A DNA stretch of 64,000 bases from JAWKWH01 sp963669455 (lineage in GTDB: Bacteria; Pseudomonadota; Alphaproteobacteria; Rhizobiales; Rhizobiaceae). Below are positions 17,549 through 25,941 of the stretch, in pieces; within the stretch, counting starts at the first letter, position 1; each line of letters begins with the position of its first letter. Both the position numbers and the translations under genes were made by a program. The DNA is taken from the NCBI GenBank assembly GCA_963669455.1, contig OY770026.1:2852001-2916000 (forward strand), written 5' to 3'. A model generated the notes under the pieces. That model was not told the origin of the DNA. It did not search any database and saw nothing but the letters and a program-made list of their open reading frames with translations.

Positions 17549-17817
17549 AGATCGGTCTCCGGCAAACCGTTTTTCATGGTCTGCCTAAATAATGCGCATA
17601 TTGCTCCCACAGCAAATGGTATATCGGCTGCAATTGCACAAGATGCTATTCGAGGTTCCTGTTGAGGTTCAGGTTCCGGGTCATTGACGCATCCATGGCA
17701 AAATGCTTGGGACGAAGGACTGCAACCCTTGTTCGAATCGCAAGCCGGGTGCATTGACGTGAAAAACGGGTTTGCAAGCCCGCATAATTTCCCGATCGAC
17801 GGGTCTGGTAATACCTC

Positions 17818-18882
17818 ATGACTGATGAAAAAAACGGTTTGACCTATGCCAAGGCCGGTGTCGACATCGATGCTGGCAACGCGCTGGTGGACAGGATCAA
17901 GCCAATTGTGCGCACAACCCGCCGGCCCGGAGCAGACGGCAAGATCGGCGGGTTCGGCGGTCTGTTCGACTTGAAGGCAGCCGGTTTTGACGATCCGGTG
18001 CTTGTCGCGGCAAATGACGGTGTTGGCACAAAGTTGAAAATCGCGATCGAGGCGGACCGGCATGGCACTGTCGGCATCGATCTGGTGGCGATGTGCGTGA
18101 ATGACCTGGTGGTTCAGGGTGCCGAACCGCTGTTCTTTCTCGACTATTTTGCCACCGGAAAACTGGATCCGGACCAGGGTGCGTCAATCGTCGCCGGCAT
18201 CGGCGAAGGATGCGTTCAGGCGGGCTGTGCGTTGCTTGGCGGCGAGACGGCTGAAATGCCCGGAATGTACAGTGACGGAGACTACGATCTGGCCGGATTT
18301 GCTGTCGGCGCCGTCGAACGTGACGGGCTGTTGCCGACCGACGATTTTGCCGAGGGTGATATTATTTTGGGCCTTGCCTCGTCCGGTCTTCATTCAAACG
18401 GATTTTCCCTGGTCAGACGGATTTTGGAACTGACTGGGTCTGCGCTGGATGATGCTGCCCCGTTCGATGATGAGCGCTCTTTGGGCGCAGCACTGCTTGA
18501 ACCGACCAGGATCTATGTCAAGCCGCTGTTGCAGGCGATGCGCTCCACCCACGGTATCAAGGCGCTCGCTCACATTACCGGTGGCGGTTTTCCGGAAAAC
18601 ATCCCACGTGTTCTGACCGAAAACTGGTCAGCGGTGCTCGACCTTGCTGCCATCGACGTACCGCCGGTGTTCTCATGGCTCGCCAGAACCGGCGGCGTGG
18701 CACCAGACGAGATGATGCGGACATTTAATTGCGGTATCGGCATGGTTGCCGTTGTCGCGGCCGGCCAGGCGGCACAGGTCGCAGCGGTGCTGCAACAATC
18801 GGGCGAAACCGTCATGCAGGTGGGCCGGATTGTTTCCAGGCGCGAAACCGGCGTCGTCTACCGGGGAGATTTGGCGTTATGA
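17818..18882 (+). CDS. purM: Phosphoribosylformylglycinamidine cyclo-ligase
   Basis: A 354-aa AIR synthetase, fifth step of purine synthesis (FGAM + ATP to AIR). Family landmarks are YAKAGVDIDAGNALVDRIK, VAANDGVGTKLKIA, the metal/nucleotide loop MCVNDLVVQGAEPLFFLDYF, GGETAEMPGMY and HITGGGFPENIPRVL. The stop overlaps purN as ATGA. The 269-bp region upstream, divergent from the phosphatidyltransferase gene, probably carries the promoter; no riboswitch was recognised there. Confidence 0.97.
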   Translation: MTDEKNGLTYAKAGVDIDAGNALVDRIKPIVRTTRRPGADGKIGGFGGLFDLKAAGFDDPVLVAANDGVGTKLKIAIEADRHGTVGIDLVAMCVNDLVVQGAEPLFFLDYFATGKLDPDQGASIVAGIGEGCVQAGCALLGGETAEMPGMYSDGDYDLAGFAVGAVERDGLLPTDDFAEGDIILGLASSGLHSNGFSLVRRILELTGSALDDAAPFDDERSLGAALLEPTRIYVKPLLQAMRSTHGIKALAHITGGGFPENIPRVLTENWSAVLDLAAIDVPPVFSWLARTGGVAPDEMMRTFNCGIGMVAVVAAGQAAQVAAVLQQSGETVMQVGRIVSRRETGVVYRGDLAL

Positions 18883-19550
18883 ACCCAGGTAGCCGCAAGC
18901 GCGCCGCTGTTTTGATCTCCGGGCGCGGGTCCAACATGATCGAACTGGTCAAAGCCGCCATCGACCCCGCCTATCCGGCGGAAATTGTCATGGTGATCTC
19001 GAATCGCGCCGACGCGGCGGGACTTGACGTGGCAGAGGCGTCCAACATCCCGACGCGGATCATTGCGCATGGTGATTTCGACGACCGGGCCGCCCACGAC
19101 ATGGCGATCGACGAGGCGCTGGAAGCAGTCAATGCCGATTTCGTCTGTCTTGCCGGCTATATGCGGCTGCTGTCTGACGAGTTCGTCAAGAAATGGCAGG
19201 GTAGAATGATCAATGTCCACCCCGCCCTGCTGCCATCGTTCAAGGGGCTCGACACCCATGCGCGGGCGCTGATGGCCGGTTGCCGCATTCATGGCGCGAC
19301 CGTCCATTTCGTCACGTCGGACATGGATGAGGGGCCGATCATCCTTCAGGGCGCGGTGCCGGTTGTTGCCGGTGATACGGAAGACACGCTGGCCGAACGG
19401 GTGCTTGCCGTTGAGCACCAGCTCTACCCGGCAGCCCTGAAAATGATCGCCGAGGGGTCCGTTCGCATGAGCGGCGGCGGTAGCGTGCTGTGCGGTCCGG
19501 TTAAGGATGCCGATGCTGCCGGTGTCCTGATTTCTCCCTCGGTAGGGTAA
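18879..19550 (+). CDS. purN: Phosphoribosylglycinamide formyltransferase
   Basis: About 223 aa. Uses 10-formyl-THF to formylate GAR, third step of purine synthesis. It starts MNPGSRKRAAVLISGRGSNM, has the catalytic Asn/His region MINVHPALLPSFKGLDTH and the Asp of HFVTSDMDEGPIILQ. The ATG at 18879 overlaps the purM stop (ATGA), marking a coupled pair. The gene converges with the molybdopterin oxidoreductase, three bases apart. Confidence 0.96.
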   Translation: MNPGSRKRAAVLISGRGSNMIELVKAAIDPAYPAEIVMVISNRADAAGLDVAEASNIPTRIIAHGDFDDRAAHDMAIDEALEAVNADFVCLAGYMRLLSDEFVKKWQGRMINVHPALLPSFKGLDTHARALMAGCRIHGATVHFVTSDMDEGPIILQGAVPVVAGDTEDTLAERVLAVEHQLYPAALKMIAEGSVRMSGGGSVLCGPVKDADAAGVLISPSVG

Positions 19551-19553
19551 AAG

Positions 19554-21656
19554 TCAGGCTTTTTTCACCCATACTTTCACATCATGCACTGCGGCACCTC
19601 CATAAGGGGCAACCGGATCGGAGCCGACGAGCGTGTTGATGCCCTCGCCGCGCAAATGCGCCTTGTTGGGCCAGATGCCTTCGGCAATGACGACGCCCGG
19701 CCTCGCACCGCCACCAAGCCTGGCATGAAGCACGACCTCGCCTCGGTGGTTGCCTATTTCGACTGGATCGCCATCGGCGAGCCCGAGCCTGCCGGCATCT
19801 TGCGGATTGATCATCAGTTCGGGACGCCGCTCGCTTCTGGCAGATGTCGGGGTCTCGGCGAAGGTGGAATTCAAGAATGCGCGCGCTGGCGACGTCGCCA
19901 GCCGGAATGGATGGGTCGGGTCTGCGCTTTCGATCAGCTCGACATGATCGGGGAAAACCGGCAATTCACCATGAGGCCCCTGGGCACCGAGTGAGGCCGG
20001 CGGCCGGTCTGGCGCCTCAATGTCCGTCCAGTCAGGCTTGAAGCGAAACTTGCCGTCGGGGTGGGCAAAACCGCCGATAAAATGCGACTCATCAAAACCC
20101 GGCTGTACATCAAGCCAGCGCTTTTGCGCCAGATCGCGAAAACTGCTGCCAAGCGGCTTTAAAATCGCATCGATATGATCCTGTTCGGTGAGCCCGAAAC
20201 CATCAAGCTTCGACACGCCAAGCCGTTTGGCCAGTTCCTCGATCACATAATGATTGGGTTTCGGACCGGCCGGCGGGTCTATCAGTTTCGGGCCAAGCAA
20301 CAGATGCTGATGGCCGCCGCCGCGATAAATGTCGTCATGTTCGAGGAACATCGTGGCCGGCAGCACCACATCGGCCAGCTCCGCCGTTTCTGTCATGAAT
20401 TGCTCATGGACGCAGACGAACAAATCGTCGCGCATCAGTCCCCGGCGGACAAGCCGCTGCTCCGGCATCACATTGACCGGATTGGTGTTTTGCACCAGCA
20501 TGGCGGTGACCGGCGGGCCATCGCCGAGCACGCCGGGATCGCCGGTGAGAACGGATCCTATCTGTGACTGGTCGAGCCAGCGGATTGACGGATCGGCAAG
20601 CCCCGCTCCCATCAAGCGCGATTTGTCGACATTGAAAATATCGGAATTGGAATGGAACGCGCCGCCGCCTTCATGTTTCCAGGCACCGGTGACACTGGCA
20701 ATCGAGGTGACGGCATGCATTGCGGCCACGCCATTGCGCTGGCGGGTAAAGCCGTAGCCAAGCCTGAAATAGGTGCGTCTGGTTTCGCCGATCAGCTTGG
20801 CGAATTGCTCGATCCGCGAAACCTCCAGACCGGTGATCGATGCCGCCCAGTCAGGTGTCCTGTCTTTCAGATGGGTTTCAAGGCCCGCTGGATCATCGGT
20901 GTATTTTTCCAGATAGCCGCGATCGGCAAATCCGTCGCGAAACAGGATATGCATGATGGCACAGGCAAGTGCCGCATCGGTGCCCGGGCGCAATACCAAT
21001 CCGGTATCGGCCTGTTTGACGGTCGCGTTGGCGTAGATATCGACCACGGCGATTTTTGCACCCCGGTCCTTTCTGGCCTTGACCGCATGGGTCATGACAT
21101 TGACCTGGGTGGTGACCGGATTGGTTCCCCAGATGACGACAAGGTCGGATTTGGCGATCTCGCGCGGATCAGGCCCGCGCAGAGCGCCGGTGCCGGCGGT
21201 AAACCCGGTCCAGGCCATATTGGTGCAAATCGTACTGAACTGGTTGGAATAGCGTTTGGCGCGGCGCAGGCGCTCGATGCCGTCACGTTGAACAAGACCC
21301 ATCGTGCCGGCATAAAAATAGGGCCACACCGCCTCGCTGCCATGTTCTTGTTCGGCGCGGTCAAACCGTTCGGCAACCAGATCGAGGGCTGCGGAAAAAC
21401 TCGCTTCCTTCCAGTGCCCCTCACCTTTTTTCCCGCTTCGAATCAGCGGTTTCAGCAGGCGATCGGGGTGGTGGATGCGTTCGCCATAGCGGGCAACCTT
21501 GGCGCAGATAACACCTTTGGTGTAGCTGTTGTCCTTGGCACCGTGCAGCCTGCCGATGGTGGACGGGCCTGAAATCTCCACATCGAGCGCGCAGGTAGAC
21601 GGGCAATCATGCGGGCAGGCCGAATGGCCAATCCGGAGCCCCGGTTTGATGGTCAT
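19554..21656 (-). CDS. Molybdopterin oxidoreductase family protein (anaerobic dehydrogenase type)
   Basis: A 700-aa member of the DMSO reductase superfamily. The N-terminal CPHDCPSTCALDVEI and GVICAKV give the four-Cys pattern of an Fe-S site. LVVIWGTNPVTTQ, VQNTNPVNVMPEQ and FMTETAELADVVLPATMFLEHDD are typical cofactor-binding parts, and the C-terminal molydopterin dinucleotide-binding domain ends at AAVHDVKVWVK. No twin-arginine signal is seen, so it is likely cytoplasmic. Substrate unknown; there are no adjacent electron-transfer subunits. moaD and moaE for cofactor synthesis lie about 7 kb away. Confidence 0.92.
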   Translation of the reverse strand: MTIKPGLRIGHSACPHDCPSTCALDVEISGPSTIGRLHGAKDNSYTKGVICAKVARYGERIHHPDRLLKPLIRSGKKGEGHWKEASFSAALDLVAERFDRAEQEHGSEAVWPYFYAGTMGLVQRDGIERLRRAKRYSNQFSTICTNMAWTGFTAGTGALRGPDPREIAKSDLVVIWGTNPVTTQVNVMTHAVKARKDRGAKIAVVDIYANATVKQADTGLVLRPGTDAALACAIMHILFRDGFADRGYLEKYTDDPAGLETHLKDRTPDWAASITGLEVSRIEQFAKLIGETRRTYFRLGYGFTRQRNGVAAMHAVTSIASVTGAWKHEGGGAFHSNSDIFNVDKSRLMGAGLADPSIRWLDQSQIGSVLTGDPGVLGDGPPVTAMLVQNTNPVNVMPEQRLVRRGLMRDDLFVCVHEQFMTETAELADVVLPATMFLEHDDIYRGGGHQHLLLGPKLIDPPAGPKPNHYVIEELAKRLGVSKLDGFGLTEQDHIDAILKPLGSSFRDLAQKRWLDVQPGFDESHFIGGFAHPDGKFRFKPDWTDIEAPDRPPASLGAQGPHGELPVFPDHVELIESADPTHPFRLATSPARAFLNSTFAETPTSARSERRPELMINPQDAGRLGLADGDPVEIGNHRGEVVLHARLGGGARPGVVIAEGIWPNKAHLRGEGINTLVGSDPVAPYGGAAVHDVKVWVKKA

Positions 21657-21757
21657 GAACGCAACTTCCCCTGTCCTTGCCGCCAGACCGCTTGACCGAT
21701 ATCGGGCGGTTGGTCAAACTGCAAGCTCAACGATGCCGGATTCGAGGGAAACCAACC

Positions 21758-22195
21758 ATGCCCATCTACTGCGGAAAAGCGCTTGCCGCCCTTGTGATCC
21801 TGTTGCTTGCAATGGGGTTTTTGGGCCCGGCTGTGGCCTGGGAATTACCACTTTCCGACAATGAAGCGCGGCAATGCGAAGATGGCTCGATCCTGCGAAA
21901 AATCGAGCGGCGTTTTCGCCATCAGGTCAAACACGTAGCCCATCTTCCTGATGTGCGGATCGAAACAATCCGGCGCATCCACCAGCATCGCTATCAACCG
22001 GCTGGCGACAATAGCCCGATTGCCAGGCGTTATTGCCACGGAACGGCGGAACTCACCGATGGCCGGCACAAGAAAATCTGGTACCTCATTGAGGATCATC
22101 AGGGGCTTGCCGGTCTGGGTGACAATGTCGAATTTTGTGTTTCGGGCTTTGACCGGTGGAATGTCTACAATTCGTATTGCCGTATATTACGCTGA
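21758..22195 (+). CDS. Small secreted conserved protein upstream of RNase T2
   Basis: About 145 aa. A signal peptide (AALVILLLAMGFLGPAVAW) is followed by a basic domain with four Cys residues that could form two disulfides. The ATG at 21758 follows GAGGGA by about eight bases. The stop is nine bases before the likely RNase T2 start, so the two genes appear co-transcribed. No family function is recognised. A partner or inhibitor of the nuclease is possible but only inference. Confidence 0.75.
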   Translation: MPIYCGKALAALVILLLAMGFLGPAVAWELPLSDNEARQCEDGSILRKIERRFRHQVKHVAHLPDVRIETIRRIHQHRYQPAGDNSPIARRYCHGTAELTDGRHKKIWYLIEDHQGLAGLGDNVEFCVSGFDRWNVYNSYCRILR

Positions 22196-22203
22196 CCGGA
22201 CGT

Positions 22204-22884
22204 TTGAAAAAATTCGTTTGCGCGGCCGGTATTGCCTTGCTTGCAGCGGGCTTTGTCGGCAATGGCGGCAGCGCTTCGTCTGAAACCCGCTTCAGCCTGC
22301 CAGCCGGCGAAGGCTTCGACTACTACGTGCTGGCGCTTTCATGGTCGCCAAGCTATTGCGCGGCCGAGGGTGACAATGCGAACCGGCAGCAATGCGGGGC
22401 CGCACGGCGTTATGGCTTTATCGTTCACGGTCTGTGGCCACAATTTGAACGGGGATATCCGTCGAACTGCGCAACGGATAGGCCGCTTGACGTGCCCCGA
22501 GCTGAAATCCAGGCGCTCTACGACATTATGCCGGCTGCCGGGCTGATCCGGCATCAATGGAAGAAACACGGAACCTGTTCGGGCCTGTCGCGCAAGGATT
22601 TTTTCAAGACATTGCGGGCAGCGCGCGAGACAATCACCATACCGTCGCGCTACAAAAAGCTCACCGATTACCAGATGGTCGATCCGGCGGCAGTGGAAAA
22701 GGCGTTTTTGGCGGAAAACCCCGGGGCGAAACCCGACGGAATAATCGTAACCTGCGACAAGCGCTATCTGCGCGAGGTCCGGCTCTGCCTCACCAAGTCG
22801 CTTTCTCATCGCAGCTGTCCGAGCCTGGAACGGCGGTCGTGCCGGCGTGGCAAGGTGGTGATGCCGCCGGCACGCGGCGGGTGA
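22204..22884 (+). CDS. Ribonuclease T2 family protein, secreted
   Basis: About 226 aa. Endoribonuclease that cleaves RNA through 2',3'-cyclic phosphates, exported to the periplasm. The two conserved active-site boxes are present: FIVHGLWPQ and IRHQWKKHGTCSG, each with its catalytic His. A signal-like segment (FVCAAGIALLAAGFVG) precedes the domain. The TTG at 22204 gives a normal signal peptide; an ATG at 22156 would overlap the upstream gene and lengthen the n-region. Cys pairs for disulfides are present. May scavenge nucleotides or phosphate. Confidence 0.9.
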   Translation: MKKFVCAAGIALLAAGFVGNGGSASSETRFSLPAGEGFDYYVLALSWSPSYCAAEGDNANRQQCGAARRYGFIVHGLWPQFERGYPSNCATDRPLDVPRAEIQALYDIMPAAGLIRHQWKKHGTCSGLSRKDFFKTLRAARETITIPSRYKKLTDYQMVDPAAVEKAFLAENPGAKPDGIIVTCDKRYLREVRLCLTKSLSHRSCPSLERRSCRRGKVVMPPARGG

Positions 22885-23005
22885 TGCGAAGCCCCGTAGA
22901 ATTACCCAAACAGGCGGCGTTATCTATGGCACCCATGCCGCTTGATCAAGGTTTTACAACCATAGCGAGATATCGTAATATTATTCTCCTTTAAGGAGAA
23001 TTTTT

Positions 23006-23341
23006 ATGCGAACAGCTATCATGATTTCATTAGTACTTCTGACCGCAGGCTGCGCAAAAGCACCGGAAAGCATTCAAGCGTCTTATGTCAGCGACGTTAA
23101 CTACTCTGGCTGGTCCTGCAAGCAACTCGGACAAGAAGAACAGCGCCTGTCTGCAGCCTATGCAAGCACTGCTGCACAACAAAACAAAGCAAGGAACAAT
23201 GACGTAGTTGGTATCATTTTAATTGGTTTGCCGGTCTCTTCCCTGTCTGGTGATAACGTTGCTCCGGAAATTGCCCGTTTGAAGGGCAACCAAGAGGCCG
23301 TGCAGCGAGCGATGATTAAGAACAACTGCTTGGCTGGATAA
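23006..23341 (+). CDS. Small lipoprotein
   Basis: A 111-aa protein with a lipobox LLTAGC at residues about 11-16, so the mature protein would be lipid-anchored at Cys16. It contains SGWSCKQLGQEEQRLSAAY, a coiled stretch, and IGLPVSSLSGDNVAPEIARL, a pattern I recall from small lipoproteins in Rhizobiales and Rhodobacterales of unknown function. AAGGAG lies seven to eight bases before the ATG. The gene is isolated, about 120 bases after the RNase T2 gene. Confidence 0.85.
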   Translation: MRTAIMISLVLLTAGCAKAPESIQASYVSDVNYSGWSCKQLGQEEQRLSAAYASTAAQQNKARNNDVVGIILIGLPVSSLSGDNVAPEIARLKGNQEAVQRAMIKNNCLAG

Positions 23342-23505
23342 ACCAAAAGTGACGGAATATATCTGCTACCCGTGATCGCGTTTTGTGCAGCGCGGAAAAC
23401 ATCCCATTCTACATTGATTTTACCTGTAAGGTGGCTGCGCTTGCAGCTTGCTATTCAAAGATTAATGCAGTGATGCTGCTCATGTAATTTGAGTTGGAGA
23501 CTTTT

Positions 23506-24048
23506 ATGCCGAAAATACTTTATGCACCCGCCTCCCCCTATAGCGCGAAAGTTCGGATGGCTGCGGCCTATGCGGGTATTGAACTCGATGCGGAGCTTGT
23601 CGACACCGGTCCCCAGCCCGATCATTTGACCGCGGCAAATCCGCTTGGAAAAATTCCGGTTCTGATTACCGATGAGGGCGAAAGCGTTTATGACAGCCGC
23701 GCGATCGTGCAGTGGCTGAACCGAGCGGCAAAGGGCGCGCTGCTTCCACGGAGCGCGGCAAAGCGAACTGAGGCGGAACGGCTTGAAGCATTGGCCGATG
23801 GTCTGTGCGACTGCCTGTTGGCGCATGTCTATGAGCGCCGCTTTCGGCCGGGCGAAATCGTCCATCAACCCTGGCTGGATGCGCAATGGCGCAAGGTGGA
23901 ACGGACACTTGATGTATTGAATGACGAGCTTCCCGGCCTGCCTAAAAAAATCACGGCGGGGCATATTGCACTGCGTGCGGCGCTTGGCTATCTCGACCTA
24001 CGTTTCGCCGGACAATGGCAGCGCGGGCGCACGAGACTGAAACGCTAG
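23506..24048 (+). pseudogene. Glutathione S-transferase, C-terminus cut by an in-frame TAG
   Basis: A 180-aa GST-like protein from ATG 23506. The thioredoxin fold begins ILYAPASPYSAKVRMAA and has the conserved GKIPVLITDEGESVYDSRAI. The helical domain ends YLDLRFAGQWQRGRTRLKR and then a TAG. Reading on in the same frame gives PLRFDAKFPELSSYLPSA and TGA at 24105, which matches the usual GST tail (W-x-x-RFDAxFPEL). The TAG therefore likely replaced a TGG Trp codon. The protein may be inactive or tolerate losing about 19 residues. Confidence 0.7.
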
Positions 24049-24233
24049 CCTTTACGTTTTGACGCGAAATTCCCCGAGCTTTCGTCCTATCTGCCGAGCG
24101 CTTGAGCCGACGCCAACTACTTCCAATCCATGCTGTATGACCTAGCTTGACGGCCATGCGCCTTGGTTCACCGTTCTGCGCGGCCTATATAAGGCGAAGG
24201 TTTCGATTCTAAAAAGCTCAGGTCAGAGGTTTC

Positions 24234-25172
24234 ATGCTCTTCAGCACCGTGTTGTTGCTTGCCGGACTGCTCCTTTTGGTGTTTTCCGGCGACTTCCTCG
24301 TCAAAGGTGCGGTTGGCATCGCCGAAAACCTTGGGATTCCGCCACTGGTGATCGGGCTGACGGTCGTCGCCTTTGGCACATCGGCGCCTGAATTGTTCAT
24401 TTCGGTGCAAGCCGCCTTACAGGCTGCTCCCGGCATCGCAATTGGCAATGCAATCGGCTCCAATACTGCCAATGTGCTGCTGGTGATGGGGCTGCCGGCG
24501 CTGATTTCCCCCGTGGTGGCAAGGCAACGCGGCCTCAGGCGCAATCTTACCGCCATGCTGGTGACCTGCCTGCTTTTCATCTGGCTCATATCCGATGGCA
24601 TGCTGTCACGGACCGAAGGTGCAATACTGTTTGGGGGTTTGTGCGTCTACATCTGGTGGCAAATCCAACATGCGAGCCGTGTTCGCCTATCCGGCAGCGA
24701 TTATCACGATGACATCGGTGAGGCGCCGCATGACCCGGGCCGGGTCGCATTTTGTCTTGCCGGCGGGATTATCGGCCTGCCGCTGGCGGCCCAACTGACC
24801 GTCGTCGGTGCTAGCGATATCGCCCGGACTTTTGGCATTTCGGAGGCGGCCATCGGGCTTACGATTATTGCTATCGGCACATCGCTGCCGGAACTTGCCA
24901 CAACCTTGATGGCCGCTATCAGGCGCACCAGCGCCGTGGCGCTCGGCAATATCGTCGGCTCCAACATATTCAACATTGCCTGCATTATGGGCGTTACCGG
25001 CATGATCGTGCCGGTTCCCGTCGAGCTGCGCATTCTCCATGTGGACATGTGGGTGATGATGGCGGCCATATCCTTGCTGGCGATCCTCGGCTACGCGAAG
25101 ATGACAATCGGCAAGCTGGCAGGAAGCGCCATGCTGGTGGCTTACGCTATCTATCTCATTTCGGTATTCTGA
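24234..25172 (+). CDS. Calcium/sodium antiporter (YrbG-like)
   Basis: A 312-aa inner-membrane CaCA-family exchanger with about ten helices and the two inverted alpha repeats: VVAFGTSAPELFISVQAAL with GNAIGSNTANVLLV, and IAIGTSLPELATTLMAAI with GNIVGSNIFNIACI. The paired acidic residues in these repeats coordinate the transported cation. Ca2+ versus another cation cannot be decided. Just downstream, after four bases, begins the SDR gene on the same strand. Confidence 0.93.
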   Translation: MLFSTVLLLAGLLLLVFSGDFLVKGAVGIAENLGIPPLVIGLTVVAFGTSAPELFISVQAALQAAPGIAIGNAIGSNTANVLLVMGLPALISPVVARQRGLRRNLTAMLVTCLLFIWLISDGMLSRTEGAILFGGLCVYIWWQIQHASRVRLSGSDYHDDIGEAPHDPGRVAFCLAGGIIGLPLAAQLTVVGASDIARTFGISEAAIGLTIIAIGTSLPELATTLMAAIRRTSAVALGNIVGSNIFNIACIMGVTGMIVPVPVELRILHVDMWVMMAAISLLAILGYAKMTIGKLAGSAMLVAYAIYLISVF

Positions 25173-25176
25173 GCTT

Positions 25177-25941
25177 ATGGATGACGTCGGGAAAACTGCT
25201 CTGGTAACCGGTGGCGCGCGGCGGATCGGTGCGGCGATCGCCGCCGATCTTGCCGCCAGCGGCTTTGCGGTTGCCATCCACCACAATGGATCGGCTTCAG
25301 AAGCCGACGCGCTGGCTGGCGATATTACCGCGCGAGGCGGCCGGGCCCATGCAATGGAGGCGGATCTGACGGATGCAGCCAGCACCGCCGCGCTGATCGA
25401 CGAATGCAACAAGGTCCTGGGACCGGTCAGCCTCCTGATCAACAATGCGTCGATATTCGAGGATGATAGGGTGGAAGCCATCGATGCGGAGCGCTGGGAC
25501 CGGCATTTCGACATCCATCTAAAGGCACCGGTCATCCTTGCCGGCAGCTTTGCCAGGCAATTGCCGGCGCAGTCGAGTGGTCTGATTGTCAATATTATCG
25601 ATCAGAAAGTGTGGAAGCTGACGCCGCGGTATTTTTCCTACACGCTGTCGAAGTCGGCGCTGTGGACGGCAACGCAAACCATGGCGCAGGCGCTGGCGCC
25701 CCGCATCAGGGTCAATGCCATCGGCCCCGGCCCGACCCTGCCCAATGAGCGTCAGACGAATGCGGATTTTCAGGCCCAGGTCCAGGCGGTGCCGCTTGAG
25801 CGCGGTCCGGAACTGGACGAGTTTGGCGCGACAATCCGCTGGATGTGGCAAACACCGTCGCTCACCGGACAGATGGTAGCGCTTGATGGCGGGCAGCATC
25901 TGGCCTGGCAAACACCCGATGTCACCGGTGCGGCTGAATGA
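25177..25941 (+). CDS. SDR family oxidoreductase (FolM/pteridine-reductase-like)
   Basis: A 254-aa short-chain dehydrogenase. The cofactor motif is ALVTGGARRIGAAIA (residues about 8-22), followed by LLINNASIFEDDR. The catalytic pair is Y-x3-K in YFSYTLSKSALWTATQT. TGGARRIG at the cofactor site and NAIGPGPTLPNERQT point to the pteridine/dihydromonapterin reductase-like subgroup. Substrate unproven. The stop overlaps uvrC as ATGA. Confidence 0.88.
   Translation: MDDVGKTALVTGGARRIGAAIAADLAASGFAVAIHHNGSASEADALAGDITARGGRAHAMEADLTDAASTAALIDECNKVLGPVSLLINNASIFEDDRVEAIDAERWDRHFDIHLKAPVILAGSFARQLPAQSSGLIVNIIDQKVWKLTPRYFSYTLSKSALWTATQTMAQALAPRIRVNAIGPGPTLPNERQTNADFQAQVQAVPLERGPELDEFGATIRWMWQTPSLTGQMVALDGGQHLAWQTPDVTGAAE

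Noticed and set aside
20652..21572. 306-codon open frame on the plus strand
   Set aside because: It is exactly antisense to the molybdopterin oxidoreductase, which has a full set of family motifs. High-GC codon bias produces such mirror frames.
24687..25592. 301-codon open frame on the minus strand
   Set aside because: It runs antisense through the end of the Ca2+/Na+ exchanger and the start of the SDR gene; both of those have clear motifs.
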